64,000 nt of DNA from Microvirga mediterraneensis (GCF_013520865.1 NZ_JACDXJ010000001.1:3767501-3831500), one strand, 5' to 3'; shown: positions 18,932 through 26,660, counted from the stretch's first letter. Notes: a model not told the origin generated them from the sequence alone. Numbers and translations: made by a program.

Positions 18932-19953
18932 GACAGGCGCTCGGAAACTCCCGCCTGCCCGAAGGTGGCCATGTCCCGATGTACCGCCGCCGCGGCCTTC
19001 ACGAGGCCGGCTGCCAGAGCCGCGCCGGACCCTTCGCCGAGCCGCATCCCGAGCGCCAGCAGCGGCACCTTGCCGAGGCGAGTCAGCACATCCTGGTGCG
19101 CGCCCTCGGCGCTCAGATGGCCGGCGATGCAGTGATCGATGGTCGAGGGGTGGATGGCGTGAAGGACGGCCGCCGCAGAGGTGGCCACGTAGCCGTCGAG
19201 GATCACGGGGATATGTTGCAGGCGCGCCGCGAGAATGGCGCCCGCCATGGCGGCAATCTCGCGCCCACCGAGGCGGCGCAGCACTTCGAGAGGATCTTTG
19301 AGACTGTCGCCGTGATGGGCGATGGCTGCCTCGACCGCCGCGACCTTGCGCTTGAGCCCCTCGTCGTCAACCCCCGTGCCGCGCCCGACCCAATGCTCGG
19401 CCGATCCGCCGTAAAGCGCCTTGTAGATGGCTGCGGCAATCGTGGTGTTGCCGATTCCCATTTCGCCGATGGCAAGCAGATCGGTCCCGCCGGCGATCGC
19501 CTCCATGCCGAACGCCATGGTGGCGACGCAGGACTTCTCGTCCATGGCGTCGGCCTCGGTGATATCGCCCGTTGGCATGTCGATGGCGAGGTCGAACACC
19601 TTGAAGCCCAGTCCGTAGGCGGCGCAGATCTGATTGATGGCCGCCCCGCCGGCGGCGAAGTTCTCCAGCATCTGGCGGTTCACCTCGGAGGGGAACGCCG
19701 AGACGCCCTTGGCGGTCACGCCATGGCTCGCCGCGAAGACGCAGACGAGGGGGCGGTCGACGGTCGGAACGGGCTTCGCCTGCCAGGCCGCCAGCCATTC
19801 GGCGATTCGCTCCAGACGCCCCAAGCTCCCGGAGGGCTTGGTGAGCTGGCGATCACGCGCCTGCACGGCCTTGACGGCGGCCTCGTCAGGACCCGGCATG
19901 GTCGTGATCAGGCGGCGGATATCGTCGAAAGGTGAGGACACGGCATCGGACAT
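18928..19953 (-). CDS. cobT: Nicotinate-nucleotide--dimethylbenzimidazole phosphoribosyltransferase
   Basis: CobT (called CobU in some aerobic-pathway nomenclature) makes alpha-ribazole phosphate for the lower ligand of cobalamin. The 341-residue protein shows VFAASHGVTAKGVSAFP, NRQMLENFAAGGAAINQ and GEMGIGNTTIAAAI. The catalytic Glu lies in LGEGSGAALA near the C-terminus. GGAG precedes the ATG by seven bases. It is divergent from cobS, whose product uses its product; 78 bases lie between them, too few for a cobalamin riboswitch. Confidence 0.95.
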   Translation of the reverse strand: MSDAVSSPFDDIRRLITTMPGPDEAAVKAVQARDRQLTKPSGSLGRLERIAEWLAAWQAKPVPTVDRPLVCVFAASHGVTAKGVSAFPSEVNRQMLENFAAGGAAINQICAAYGLGFKVFDLAIDMPTGDITEADAMDEKSCVATMAFGMEAIAGGTDLLAIGEMGIGNTTIAAAIYKALYGGSAEHWVGRGTGVDDEGLKRKVAAVEAAIAHHGDSLKDPLEVLRRLGGREIAAMAGAILAARLQHIPVILDGYVATSAAAVLHAIHPSTIDHCIAGHLSAEGAHQDVLTRLGKVPLLALGMRLGEGSGAALAAGLVKAAAAVHRDMATFGQAGVSERLS

Positions 19954-20031
19954 GGAGGGCTCCGGCCCCTGGGGGCATTGCAGAACACGAAGAGGCGTGA
20001 CCTATAACGACCCATGCACGCGGGGTGAAGC

Positions 20032-20868
20032 ATGTCGGAGCAATTTGAGCAGGGTAAGGCCGATGCCATCGGTGGCTGGCGGGCGGTTGCCACCGACATC
20101 GCCCATTGCGTGCGCTTCTATTCCCGGCTGCCGGTGCCCGCCCTTCCCTTCGAGCGGGACGCCCATGGGCTGCCGAACTTTACCCGCGTGGTGCGGGTGA
20201 TCCCGGTCGGGGGGCTCGTCATCGGCGTCCTGCCGGCGGCCTTGCTCGGCTTGGCTCTTTCCCTCGATCTCGGCCCCTGGCTCGCCGCCATGATCTCGGT
20301 GACCACCCTGGTGATGACGACCGGGGCGCTCCATGAGGACGGGCTCGCCGACCTTGCCGACAGCGTCGGCGGCTCGACCCGCGAGAAGCGCCTGGAGATC
20401 ATGCGCGACAGCCGGATCGGCTCCTTCGGCGCCTCGGCGCTCTTCCTGGCCCTGGCGCTCCGGATCGGGGCGCTCGCCACACTCGCATCCCGTCTCGATG
20501 GTGTCGCCGTCATGGCGGCCGTCCTCATCGTGGCGTCCCTGTCCCGGACGGCCGGGCTGATTCCCCTCGTGTTCCTCCCGCCGGCTCGCCGGGACGGCAT
20601 CGCCCGGGCGGTTGGGCAACCGGCGCGGGAGACGTTCTGGCTGGCGGCGGGAATCGCCGGGGGGATCGCCGTCGTCCTCGGAGCCGTTTCAGGCCTGCCG
20701 CCGTTCGGCATCGCCCTGATGCTCGTGCTCTCGGGCCTCGCCGGAATCGCGCTCAGCGGATTCGCATCGCGGCATCTCGGAGGGCAGACGGGGGATGTCA
20801 TCGGCGCCGCCCAGCAGGTGGCGGAGATCGCTGCGCTGATCGGCCTCTTGACCGCCGTCCACCCATGA
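20032..20868 (+). CDS. cobS: Adenosylcobinamide-GDP ribazoletransferase (cobalamin synthase)
   Basis: CobS (CobV) is an inner-membrane enzyme that joins adenosylcobinamide-GDP and alpha-ribazole to give cobalamin. The 278-residue protein starts with a soluble segment containing VRFYSRLPVP. The conserved GALHEDGLADLADSVGG block follows, then the RLEIMRDSRIGSFGA block. About six hydrophobic segments are present. It faces cobT head to head and is followed 15 bases later by the DUF1289 gene. Confidence 0.94.
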   Translation: MSEQFEQGKADAIGGWRAVATDIAHCVRFYSRLPVPALPFERDAHGLPNFTRVVRVIPVGGLVIGVLPAALLGLALSLDLGPWLAAMISVTTLVMTTGALHEDGLADLADSVGGSTREKRLEIMRDSRIGSFGASALFLALALRIGALATLASRLDGVAVMAAVLIVASLSRTAGLIPLVFLPPARRDGIARAVGQPARETFWLAAGIAGGIAVVLGAVSGLPPFGIALMLVLSGLAGIALSGFASRHLGGQTGDVIGAAQQVAEIAALIGLLTAVHP

Positions 20869-20883
20869 CGACATGAAGGTAAG

Positions 20884-21099
20884 ATGACCCGCGTTTCCAG
20901 CCCCTGCATCCGTGTCTGCATGCTCGACCCTGAAACGGGGCTCTGCGAAGGCTGCGGCCGCACGCGGGAGGAGATCGCCGGCTGGTACCGCATGAGCGAA
21001 GAAGACCGCCAGCGGATCATGGCCGCGCTGCCGGAGCGGATGCGCGAAGCCTTTGCCATCGAGTCGCCCTTCGCGCCTCAAGCCGACAAGGCGGGGTGA
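20884..21099 (+). CDS. DUF1289 domain-containing small cysteine-rich protein
   Basis: The 71-residue protein is a single DUF1289 domain: SPCIRVCMLDPETGLCEGCGRTREEI with four cysteines set to bind an Fe-S cluster or zinc, then WYRMSEEDRQRIMAALPERM. Its function is unknown. Its stop codon overlaps the start of the next gene (TGATG), and cobS is 15 bases upstream, so all three are coupled. Confidence 0.9.
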   Translation: MTRVSSPCIRVCMLDPETGLCEGCGRTREEIAGWYRMSEEDRQRIMAALPERMREAFAIESPFAPQADKAG

Positions 21100-21800
21100 T
21101 GCCCGGCATTCGCGGCGCGGGCCTCCTCCTTCTCCTGGCCGCCCTCCTCGTCGGGCTGTTCGTCAGCGACTCGGTCGGCGAACTCTCGGCCCTGGAGGCA
21201 TCGGGGCTTCTCGCCCTCGGCGGATTGTGCCTGCTCATGGCGGCCTCGATCGTCGAAGGCTTCTCCCGGCATTGGACCTACGGCGTCCAGTCCATCGCGG
21301 TCAGCACCGGCATCCTGGTGGCCCTGATCGTGACCTACGCATCCCGGGGAGAGTTGCAGGCCGTGATCGACCGCGCCATCGGCGATATCGCGGTCGGCCG
21401 CACCGTCGTCACGCCCGAGGGCGAAGTGGTGGCCGCGCGCCGGACGGATGGGAGCTTCATGGTGCAGGGCGAGGTGAACGGCCACGAGACCCGCTTCGTC
21501 TTCGACACGGGCGCGACCACGGTCGTCCTGCGCGCGGAGCACGCCGCCGCTCTCGGCTTCAAACCCGACAACTTGAACTATTCCATTCCTGTCGCAACCG
21601 CCAACGGCGGCGCCCTCGCGGCCCCGGTGGTCATCGACCGCCTGACCGTCGGCCCGATCACCGAACGCAAGGTCCGCGCGCTGATCGCCCGCGAAGGCGT
21701 GCTCCACGCCAACCTCCTCGGCATGACGTTTCTGGAGCGGCTGGGCTCCTACGAGGTGCGGGGAAACAGGCTGATCCTGAGAGCCCGGTCAGGCTCGTGA
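21099..21800 (+). CDS. Retropepsin-like aspartic protease, TIGR02281 family
   Basis: This 233-residue protein has three predicted transmembrane helices (about residues 6-23, 35-51 and 66-82). A periplasmic single-chain aspartic protease domain follows, with the catalytic motif FVFDTGATTV (Asp136). The later NGGALAAPVVIDRLTVG and LLGMTFLERL segments complete the clan AA fold. Such proteins work as homodimers. The start ATG lies within the TGATG overlap with the DUF1289 gene. Targets are not known. Confidence 0.88.
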   Translation: MPGIRGAGLLLLLAALLVGLFVSDSVGELSALEASGLLALGGLCLLMAASIVEGFSRHWTYGVQSIAVSTGILVALIVTYASRGELQAVIDRAIGDIAVGRTVVTPEGEVVAARRTDGSFMVQGEVNGHETRFVFDTGATTVVLRAEHAAALGFKPDNLNYSIPVATANGGALAAPVVIDRLTVGPITERKVRALIAREGVLHANLLGMTFLERLGSYEVRGNRLILRARSGS

Positions 21801-21834
21801 TGTCACGGCGAAGCGAATGAGGATCCGGCTTCGC

Positions 21835-22614
21835 TTAAGGATGGGAATGGTTGAAGAGAATCGCGCGCGGCTCCTCACGCATCGCTTCAAGGCTGCACTT
21901 CTCCGGCCCGAGCCTGCCGGCCAAACGAGGAAAGCGGGCTGCGATATCGTCTAGCGTGACGTTCTGCACGATGCGCGGACGAGCAACGCACACCGCGCCA
22001 TCGGCCCCCCAGGCTGCCTCGAACTGCATGCCATCGGCCTTTTCCGAGTGCTGAATGCCGAAGCGGTCGAAGATGTCCACGGACGTGCCATCCCGCGTCG
22101 TCGGATGGTTATCGCCCCCGTAATCGGCGCGCAGCATATGCACGCAAGCCTTGTGCAGATCATGCGAAGAGATGCCGTCCCGATTTTCCCAAGGGCGATA
22201 GCCCATGCGGACGCATTTGCCTTCAGCCCCGCTGGTGCAGGTGAAATGAAAACCGCCAGACCCGTCAGGGATCACGAAACCGGCGCGCCGCCCTTGAGGA
22301 TCGGATAGACAGAACGGCTCCTTCTCCTCTCCGTCCGGAGAATGAACCGACATGCTGTAAAGCAGGAGAGGGCCTCCTCTCGCGCTGCCATCCTCTTCGA
22401 CACCGTCGATCCGGACATGGGTCACGCCATCCGGACCGGCTAGGACGAAACGAAGCCCGACCAGCTTCGCGCCCCGCAGGATCCGCTCACCCTCCAAGTT
22501 CAAGACAAGCTCCGGCCCATCGGCATGAAGACTGCCGCCTGCGCCAAAAGCGGCTTGAGGGAAGAGGGCATGGAGAATGAACAGCAGGAAGGATGAAAAG
22601 GCCAGAACACGCAC
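21835..22614 (-). CDS. Exported ADYC-like domain protein, cassette 1
   Basis: This protein of about 259 residues has a signal peptide (VRVLAFSSFLLFILHALFP region). A cysteine-rich domain follows with FTCTSGAEGKCVRMGYRPW, DLHKACVHMLRADYGGD and TTRDGTSVDIFDRFGIQ. From memory this is the pattern of the ADYC domain of myxobacterial secreted proteins, but the Cys of ADYC is Gly here. The central region is closely similar to the gene at 23676-24476. The chosen GTG at 22614 lies just downstream of an intercistronic hairpin; the frame is open to 22707, but that would overlap the upstream small gene. Function unknown. Confidence 0.78.
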   Translation of the reverse strand: MRVLAFSSFLLFILHALFPQAAFGAGGSLHADGPELVLNLEGERILRGAKLVGLRFVLAGPDGVTHVRIDGVEEDGSARGGPLLLYSMSVHSPDGEEKEPFCLSDPQGRRAGFVIPDGSGGFHFTCTSGAEGKCVRMGYRPWENRDGISSHDLHKACVHMLRADYGGDNHPTTRDGTSVDIFDRFGIQHSEKADGMQFEAAWGADGAVCVARPRIVQNVTLDDIAARFPRLAGRLGPEKCSLEAMREEPRAILFNHSHP

Positions 22615-22633
22615 TGAATGATCCCGAAAGGAA

Positions 22634-22659
22634 AGCAGCCTCTCGTTCGAGAGACTGCT
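22634..22659 (-). promoter_or_regulatory. Intercistronic stem-loop of cassette 1
   Basis: Arms 22634-22645 and 22648-22659 pair with one mismatch around a tiny loop. On the minus strand the hairpin is followed by TTCCTTTC. It lies between the stop of the NGL-repeat gene and the start of the ADYC-like gene, exactly as a different hairpin does in cassette 2. Partial termination, mRNA stabilisation or control of the downstream start are all possible. Confidence 0.6.
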
Positions 22660-22678
22660 GGATGCAAAGCGATAATGA

Positions 22679-22960
22679 TTATCGGTCGAGCGTGACAACC
22701 GACCCATCCCGCAGGATCACCGCTTCGAGGCGTAGGCCTGAAGAAGTGGCTCCTGTGTTGCTCTGCCCATTGGTGCTCAACCCATTGGTGCTCAGGCCGT
22801 TTGTGCTCAAACCGTTGGTGCTGAGGCCGTTGGTGCTCAGACCATTCGTGCTCAGACCGTTGGTGCTGAGGCCATTCGCGATCTCAAGCGCACTCGCTCC
22901 GTAGGCTGTGAAAACGCCGAGAGAAGCAGCAATAATCGAGATGCAAGATTTAAGACGCAT
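22679..22960 (-). CDS. Short exported NGL-repeat protein, cassette 1
   Basis: The 93-residue protein has a signal peptide (residues 1-25, ending ASA-LE). Seven perfect pentapeptides LSTNG follow at about residues 31-65. The tail contains LRLEAVILRDGSVVTLDR. The repeat resembles a degenerate pentapeptide repeat and could form a short beta-helix, or be an unstructured surface ligand. AGGGGA sits six bases before the ATG. It is followed by the ADYC-like gene after a hairpin. No known function. Confidence 0.8.
   Translation of the reverse strand: MRLKSCISIIAASLGVFTAYGASALEIANGLSTNGLSTNGLSTNGLSTNGLSTNGLSTNGLSTNGQSNTGATSSGLRLEAVILRDGSVVTLDR
22766..22870. repeat. Seven tandem 15-bp units encoding LSTNG
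   Basis: Units begin at 22766, 22781, 22796, 22811, 22826, 22841 and 22856, with the core (A/G)CC(A/G)TTGGTGCTCA on the plus strand. Most differences between units fall at silent positions, so the amino-acid repeat is kept while the DNA drifts. Confidence 0.9.
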
Positions 22961-23675
22961 AATTGTCCCCTTAGATCGATTTTTCTGAGAAGTGACTCAA
23001 AGGCAGATCGCCCGTTCACGTAGAGGAAAATACACGTAATAACCTTTCTGTTAAGGCCATTGACGTAACTTTATATATGCATATTTGCACACTTACTTTG
23101 CGGATCATTACCGGTTGAACGGGCGCCACGGATGCATGTACTTCAGATTGAATTCACTGCATTTGCTGTTGAACAGATTTTGGAAAATAACTTTAGGTCG
23201 CTTCCTCATTCGCATTGTCTGTCTTTTGAGGGTCTGCACCGGGAGACGGATTGGCCTTGCTCTGCGTCCGCTCGCCTATCGTTTTGGGGAACCACGTCCC
23301 GGATGAATTGAGAGAGGTCCGACGAGCAAACAGGAGCTTCTCCTTCGACGACGCGCTCCACGATCCTGTTCGGGAAAAAGCCTATGCGGTGCATCGGGTC
23401 TTTTGAGGCAGAGCGAACGGGGCCAACTCACGTCTCTGAACGATGCCCTGGGTCAGATACTGCGGACCAACCAAAAAGCCCTCGCCGAGGCAGGGGGCCG
23501 GTGCGTGTTTCCGAGGGATGATGAGACCACCTTCAAGCGTCGGACGCGATCTCGAAATCACGCCCGACGCGCTAGGGGCGTGAACGACGATGCGCCTGCA
23601 CGTTCGGCAAGGCATGCTGTCGATGGAAACGCTCCTCGCCGAACCGTGGCACGGGCGACGTCCGGCGGGCTCTTG
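22961..23675. other. Gap of about 0.7 kb without a convincing gene
   Basis: The half next to cassette 1 (about 22980-23110) is AT-rich and probably holds that cassette's promoter, with three (C/G)ACGTA copies between 23015 and 23070. From about 23206 to 23615 two minus-strand frames read like protein in part (for example RIVERVVEGEAPVCSSDLSQ) but shift frame, lack good starts and match nothing I know. They may be the remains of a decayed gene. No RNA gene or mobile-element ends were seen. Confidence 0.5.
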
Positions 23676-24476
23676 TCACTTCTTGTCTCTGCGCCATGTC
23701 AGGACGGATTGATTGAAGAGCATTGCCCGCGGTTCAGCCCGCATGGCCTCTTCCGAACAGGCGCTCGGCCCCAGCCTTCCGCGCAGGCGCGGATAGCGCT
23801 CGGCCAATTCCTCCAGGCTGATGTTGTCGGCGATGCGCGTGTGAGAAACACAGATGGCGCCATCAGGCCCCCAGGCGGCTTCGAAGGCCATCCCCGGTGC
23901 CGGATCGGGATGCTGAATGCCGAGGCGATCATAGACGTTCACGGCGGTGCCGTTGCGGGTCGTGGGATGGTCATCGCCCCCGTAATCGGCGCGCAGCATG
24001 TGGATGCAGGCTCTATGCAGATCCCGCAGGGAAACGCCGTCCCGCGTTTCCCAGGGAAGGTAGCCGAAGAGAATGCACTTGCCTTCCGCGCCGCTGGTGC
24101 AGGTGATGGAAAAACCGCCTGCCCCATCGGGAAAGGCGAAAGCGGCGTGCTCGCCGTCAGGGTCGGCCTCGCATAGGGATTGCGCCGCTCCAGTGACGGG
24201 ATCCTTTACGGACATGCGGTAAAAAGTAATGCCGCGGTTGGCCAGCTGCCCCTCACGGATAATGTCGTCGATGCGAATTTGGATTTCGCCGGACCCCGTG
24301 CCCATAATAAAGGTCAGGCCTATCATGGCATTGCCTCGCAGCACCGTCCCGTCGTTCAGGCGCAGCAGGAGGTCCAGATCTTCGAGTGCGAAGCGCCCTT
24401 CCTTGGAAGCCGTCGGGACGGCGAGGACGACGAGCAAAGCGCCGATCCGAAGGCACCAGGACAGCAGGCGATCCAC
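23676..24476 (-). CDS. Exported ADYC-like domain protein, cassette 2
   Basis: This is the paralogue of the gene at 21835-22614, about 266 residues. A signal peptide (LLSWCLRIGALLVVLAVPTAS) is followed by the same domain: ITCTSGAEGKCILFGYLPW, DLHRACIHMLRADYGGDD, TTRNGTAVNVYDRLGIQ, FEAAWGPDGAICV and a C-terminal MRAEPRAMLFNQS. Conserved cysteines in both copies suggest up to three disulfides. The GTG at 24476 lies just after a 9-bp hairpin whose 3' arm contains the purine-rich GAAGGGG. A GTG at 24533 is an alternative start without a ribosome site. Confidence 0.78.
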   Translation of the reverse strand: MDRLLSWCLRIGALLVVLAVPTASKEGRFALEDLDLLLRLNDGTVLRGNAMIGLTFIMGTGSGEIQIRIDDIIREGQLANRGITFYRMSVKDPVTGAAQSLCEADPDGEHAAFAFPDGAGGFSITCTSGAEGKCILFGYLPWETRDGVSLRDLHRACIHMLRADYGGDDHPTTRNGTAVNVYDRLGIQHPDPAPGMAFEAAWGPDGAICVSHTRIADNISLEELAERYPRLRGRLGPSACSEEAMRAEPRAMLFNQSVLTWRRDKK

Positions 24477-24489
24477 CGAACGTAGAAGA

Positions 24490-24512
24490 CCCCTTCGTCG
24501 GGAACGAAGGGG
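24490..24512 (-). promoter_or_regulatory. Intercistronic stem-loop of cassette 2, possibly masking the ribosome site
   Basis: A perfect 9-bp stem (24490-24498 with 24504-24512) with a 5-base loop lies between the NGL-repeat gene and the ADYC-like gene. On the minus strand the 3' arm ends GAAGGGG, a plausible ribosome site, followed by TCTTCT and the GTG start. Sequence differs from the cassette 1 hairpin but position is the same. Confidence 0.62.
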
Positions 24513-24535
24513 CCGCCCCTCTCGGGAAGTCACGA

Positions 24536-24826
24536 TTAACGCAGTTCGATACGATCGCCGTTCGGCAAAGTGACGGCGTGAGGCGCAAGGATTTTCGAGG
24601 TCAGGCCTGTGTCATAGCGACCGTTCACGGTCAGGCCGTTCACCGTGAGACCGTTCACGGTAAGGCCATTCACGGTAAGGCCATTCAGGCTGATGCCATT
24701 GGCTCCGTTCGGTGGCGGCCTTGGGCTCAAGGCGAAAAATGCTTGGGCTTGCGTAGCAACCGAAACTCCGAGGACGGCGTAAAGCCCAATCCAGGAGAAC
24801 GATGCTGTTCGAGAGCTGTTTTTCAT
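24536..24826 (-). CDS. Short exported NGL-repeat protein, cassette 2
   Basis: The 96-residue protein has a signal peptide (residues 1-29, ending ATQAQA). A PPPNGANG linker follows, then NGISLNG and four LTVNG pentapeptides, with a tail AVTLPNGDRIELR that resembles the tail of the cassette 1 protein (hydrophobic-DG/NG-basic). The ATG at 24826 is preceded by AAGGGG. The leader carries an inverted repeat TCGAAGG/CCTTCGA (24854-24878), a possible operator. The repeat sequence differs from cassette 1 while the spacing of NGL is identical. Confidence 0.78.
   Translation of the reverse strand: MKNSSRTASFSWIGLYAVLGVSVATQAQAFFALSPRPPPNGANGISLNGLTVNGLTVNGLTVNGLTVNGRYDTGLTSKILAPHAVTLPNGDRIELR
24620..24694. 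repeat. Tandem 15-bp units encoding LTVNG
   Basis: Four units begin at 24620, 24635, 24650 and 24665, with the core (A/G)CC(A/G)TTCACGGT on the plus strand, plus one diverged unit at 24680. They encode the NGL repeats of the cassette 2 small protein. Confidence 0.85.
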
Positions 24827-25096
24827 AACCCAACCCCTTTTGGCACTTACTCATCGAAGGATCGACAAGACCCTTCGACCAAGGAGTTTAGGCCTATAAA
24901 TGTTATAGTAAAGCAATCAGGGCGTGTTCCATGTGCTCCTTGGCGGAGCGGGCTCGCCGTCACGCGCTAATGCAGCAATACAAAGCTTCTCCGCAAAGCG
25001 AGATGCCTTCGATACGGCAACTCTCGCGTGCGGGACAATCTCCGGTCATCCCAAACCGGCTTGGTCTAATGCGCGGAAGGACAGGTCGAACCTGGT

Positions 25097-26092
25097 TCAG
25101 GCGGACATCGCGGCCATTGCCACGACGTCGCGCGACACCTGAGCCACCGCATCCCGCAGGGTCTGCAAAGTCGCGCCCGGCTTCACGGCCTCGGTTGCGA
25201 GGTGACGGCGATAGGCCCGTGCGCCCGGGCGGCCCGTGAACAGGCCGAGCATGTGGCGGGTGATGTTGCTCAGGCGCTCGCCCCTGGCGAGCTGAGCCGC
25301 GATATAAGGTTCAAAAGCCTCTACCGCCTCGAACCCGTCGGCCACCGGCGGTTCCTCGCCGTAGAGTTCGGAATCGACGTCCAGCAGGATCTCGGGCTCG
25401 TGATAGGCCACGCGGCCCAGCATCACGCCGTCCACGTGCTTCAGGTGCCCGCGGATCTCCTCCCAGGTCTTGATGCCGCCATTGATGGCGACGGGAAGAA
25501 CCGGCCGTGCCTGCTTCAGGCGATAGACTCGATTGTAGTCGAGAGGCGGGATATCCCGGTTTTCCTTGGGCGACAGACCCTTGAGCCAGGCCTTCCGGGC
25601 ATGGACCGTCAACTCGTCGCAACCTGCCGCCACGACGCAGTCGGTAAGGCGGTCGAGGGCCTCTTCGGTGTCCTGGTCGTCGACGCCGATCCGGCACTTC
25701 ACCGTCACCGGCAGGGAAACCGCCGCCTTCATGGCCGCCACGCATTCGCCCACCAGAACCGGCTCCTGCATCAGGCAGGCCCCGAAGCGGCCGTTCTGCA
25801 CCCGATCGGACGGGCAACCCACATTGAGGTTGATCTCGTCATAACCGAAATCGGCGCAGATCCGCGCGGCTTCCGCCAGATCCTTCGGATCGGACCCACC
25901 AAGCTGCACGGCCACGGTATGTTCCACCTCGCTGAAGCCCAGAAGCCGCTCCCGCGGCCCATGGATGACCGCTCCCGTGGTGACCATCTCCGTATAAAGC
26001 CGCGCCCGGCGCGACAGGACGCGGTGGAACGCCCGGCAATGCCGGTCGGTCCAATCCATCATGGGGGCAACGGTGAAAAACTTGTTGGTCAT
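25097..26092 (-). CDS. dusA: tRNA-dihydrouridine(20/20a) synthase
   Basis: DusA uses FMN and NADPH to reduce uridines in the tRNA D-loop. The TIM-barrel start FTVAPMMDWTDRHCR, the NLNVGCPSDRVQNG block and GACLM (catalytic Cys about residue 106) are typical. CRIGVD and the HARKAWLKGLSPKENR block are specific to DusA. From the ATG at 26092 the protein has 331 residues, the usual length; the frame is open farther upstream but that part is not conserved. No clear ribosome site is visible. The last residues reach 25097. Confidence 0.93.
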   Translation of the reverse strand: MTNKFFTVAPMMDWTDRHCRAFHRVLSRRARLYTEMVTTGAVIHGPRERLLGFSEVEHTVAVQLGGSDPKDLAEAARICADFGYDEINLNVGCPSDRVQNGRFGACLMQEPVLVGECVAAMKAAVSLPVTVKCRIGVDDQDTEEALDRLTDCVVAAGCDELTVHARKAWLKGLSPKENRDIPPLDYNRVYRLKQARPVLPVAINGGIKTWEEIRGHLKHVDGVMLGRVAYHEPEILLDVDSELYGEEPPVADGFEAVEAFEPYIAAQLARGERLSNITRHMLGLFTGRPGARAYRRHLATEAVKPGATLQTLRDAVAQVSRDVVAMAAMSA

Positions 26093-26311
26093 ATGCAGCA
26101 GAGCAGCGGGTCTGGGGGTGGGGGAAGGCCCTTTCATATGGGGATGGCAGTTACAAGGCAAATAGGGACATTCTACGCCCTTTCGATTTATGAACACAAA
26201 GATGAACACCCATTCACTTATGTATAAACTTAAATACCTTCACTTCTGGAACATCCATTCTCAGCATTCGTTCTTCACGTCCAAGTTATACGTTCTCATA
26301 GGAGCACAAAC

Positions 26312-26608
26312 GTGAAGAAGACACTTGGCCTCTCCTGCGCCACCGCTTTGTTCTTTGCCATTCCCATGGCAAGTCATGCGCAATCTTCGAACACCAACAC
26401 GAATTCGAACGGCGCTTCACAATATGCTACCGGTCAGCAGGACCGCAGCACCATGACGGGCCCCGGCGCATCGAGCGCTGCTCCCGGTCAGAAGATGCAG
26501 AACGACACCACCGGCTCCGTGAGCGGGTCCGGTGCCTCGGGCTATGCCCCGGGTCAACAGAAGAAGCTGCCGACGGCTTCGACCGGCACCTCGACACAGC
26601 GCAAGTAA
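26312..26608 (+). CDS. Small exported protein with GASxYAxGQQ repeats
   Basis: The 98-residue protein has a signal peptide (1-23, ending ASHAQ) and a low-complexity mature part rich in Ser, Thr, Gly and Asn. Three imperfect repeats stand out: NGASQYATGQQ, PGASSAAPGQK and SGASGYAPGQQ. I recall similar GASGYAPG motifs in short exported proteins of Hyphomicrobiales but know no function. The start is GTG with GGAG 8 bases upstream. It is a single gene, ended by a strong hairpin. Confidence 0.75.
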   Translation: MKKTLGLSCATALFFAIPMASHAQSSNTNTNSNGASQYATGQQDRSTMTGPGASSAAPGQKMQNDTTGSVSGSGASGYAPGQQKKLPTASTGTSTQRK

Positions 26609-26618
26609 GCTGCCCCGT

Positions 26619-26648
26619 GCGGAGAGGCGAGGCCTCTCCGCCCCTTAT
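26619..26648. terminator. Terminator between the small exported protein gene and ybaK
   Basis: A 9-bp stem (26619-26627 with 26633-26641) with a 5-base loop is followed by CCCTTAT. It stands between convergent genes. Confidence 0.65.
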
Positions 26649-26660
26649 CCCGGGCAGTTT

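Noticed and set aside
19954..20031. Cobalamin riboswitch between cobT and cobS
   Set aside because: The gap is only 78 bases and has no B12-box-like core.
23085..23306. A 73-codon plus-strand frame in the spacer between cassettes
   Set aside because: It has no ribosome site and an odd composition for this genome, and opposes the other weak frames in the same place.
23403..24176. A 257-codon plus-strand frame
   Set aside because: Most of it is antisense to the cassette 2 ADYC-like gene, and it has no motif of its own.
22766..24694. Possible CRISPR array from regular short repeats
   Set aside because: The units are contiguous 15-bp tandem repeats without spacers and lie in frame within two signal-peptide-bearing genes.
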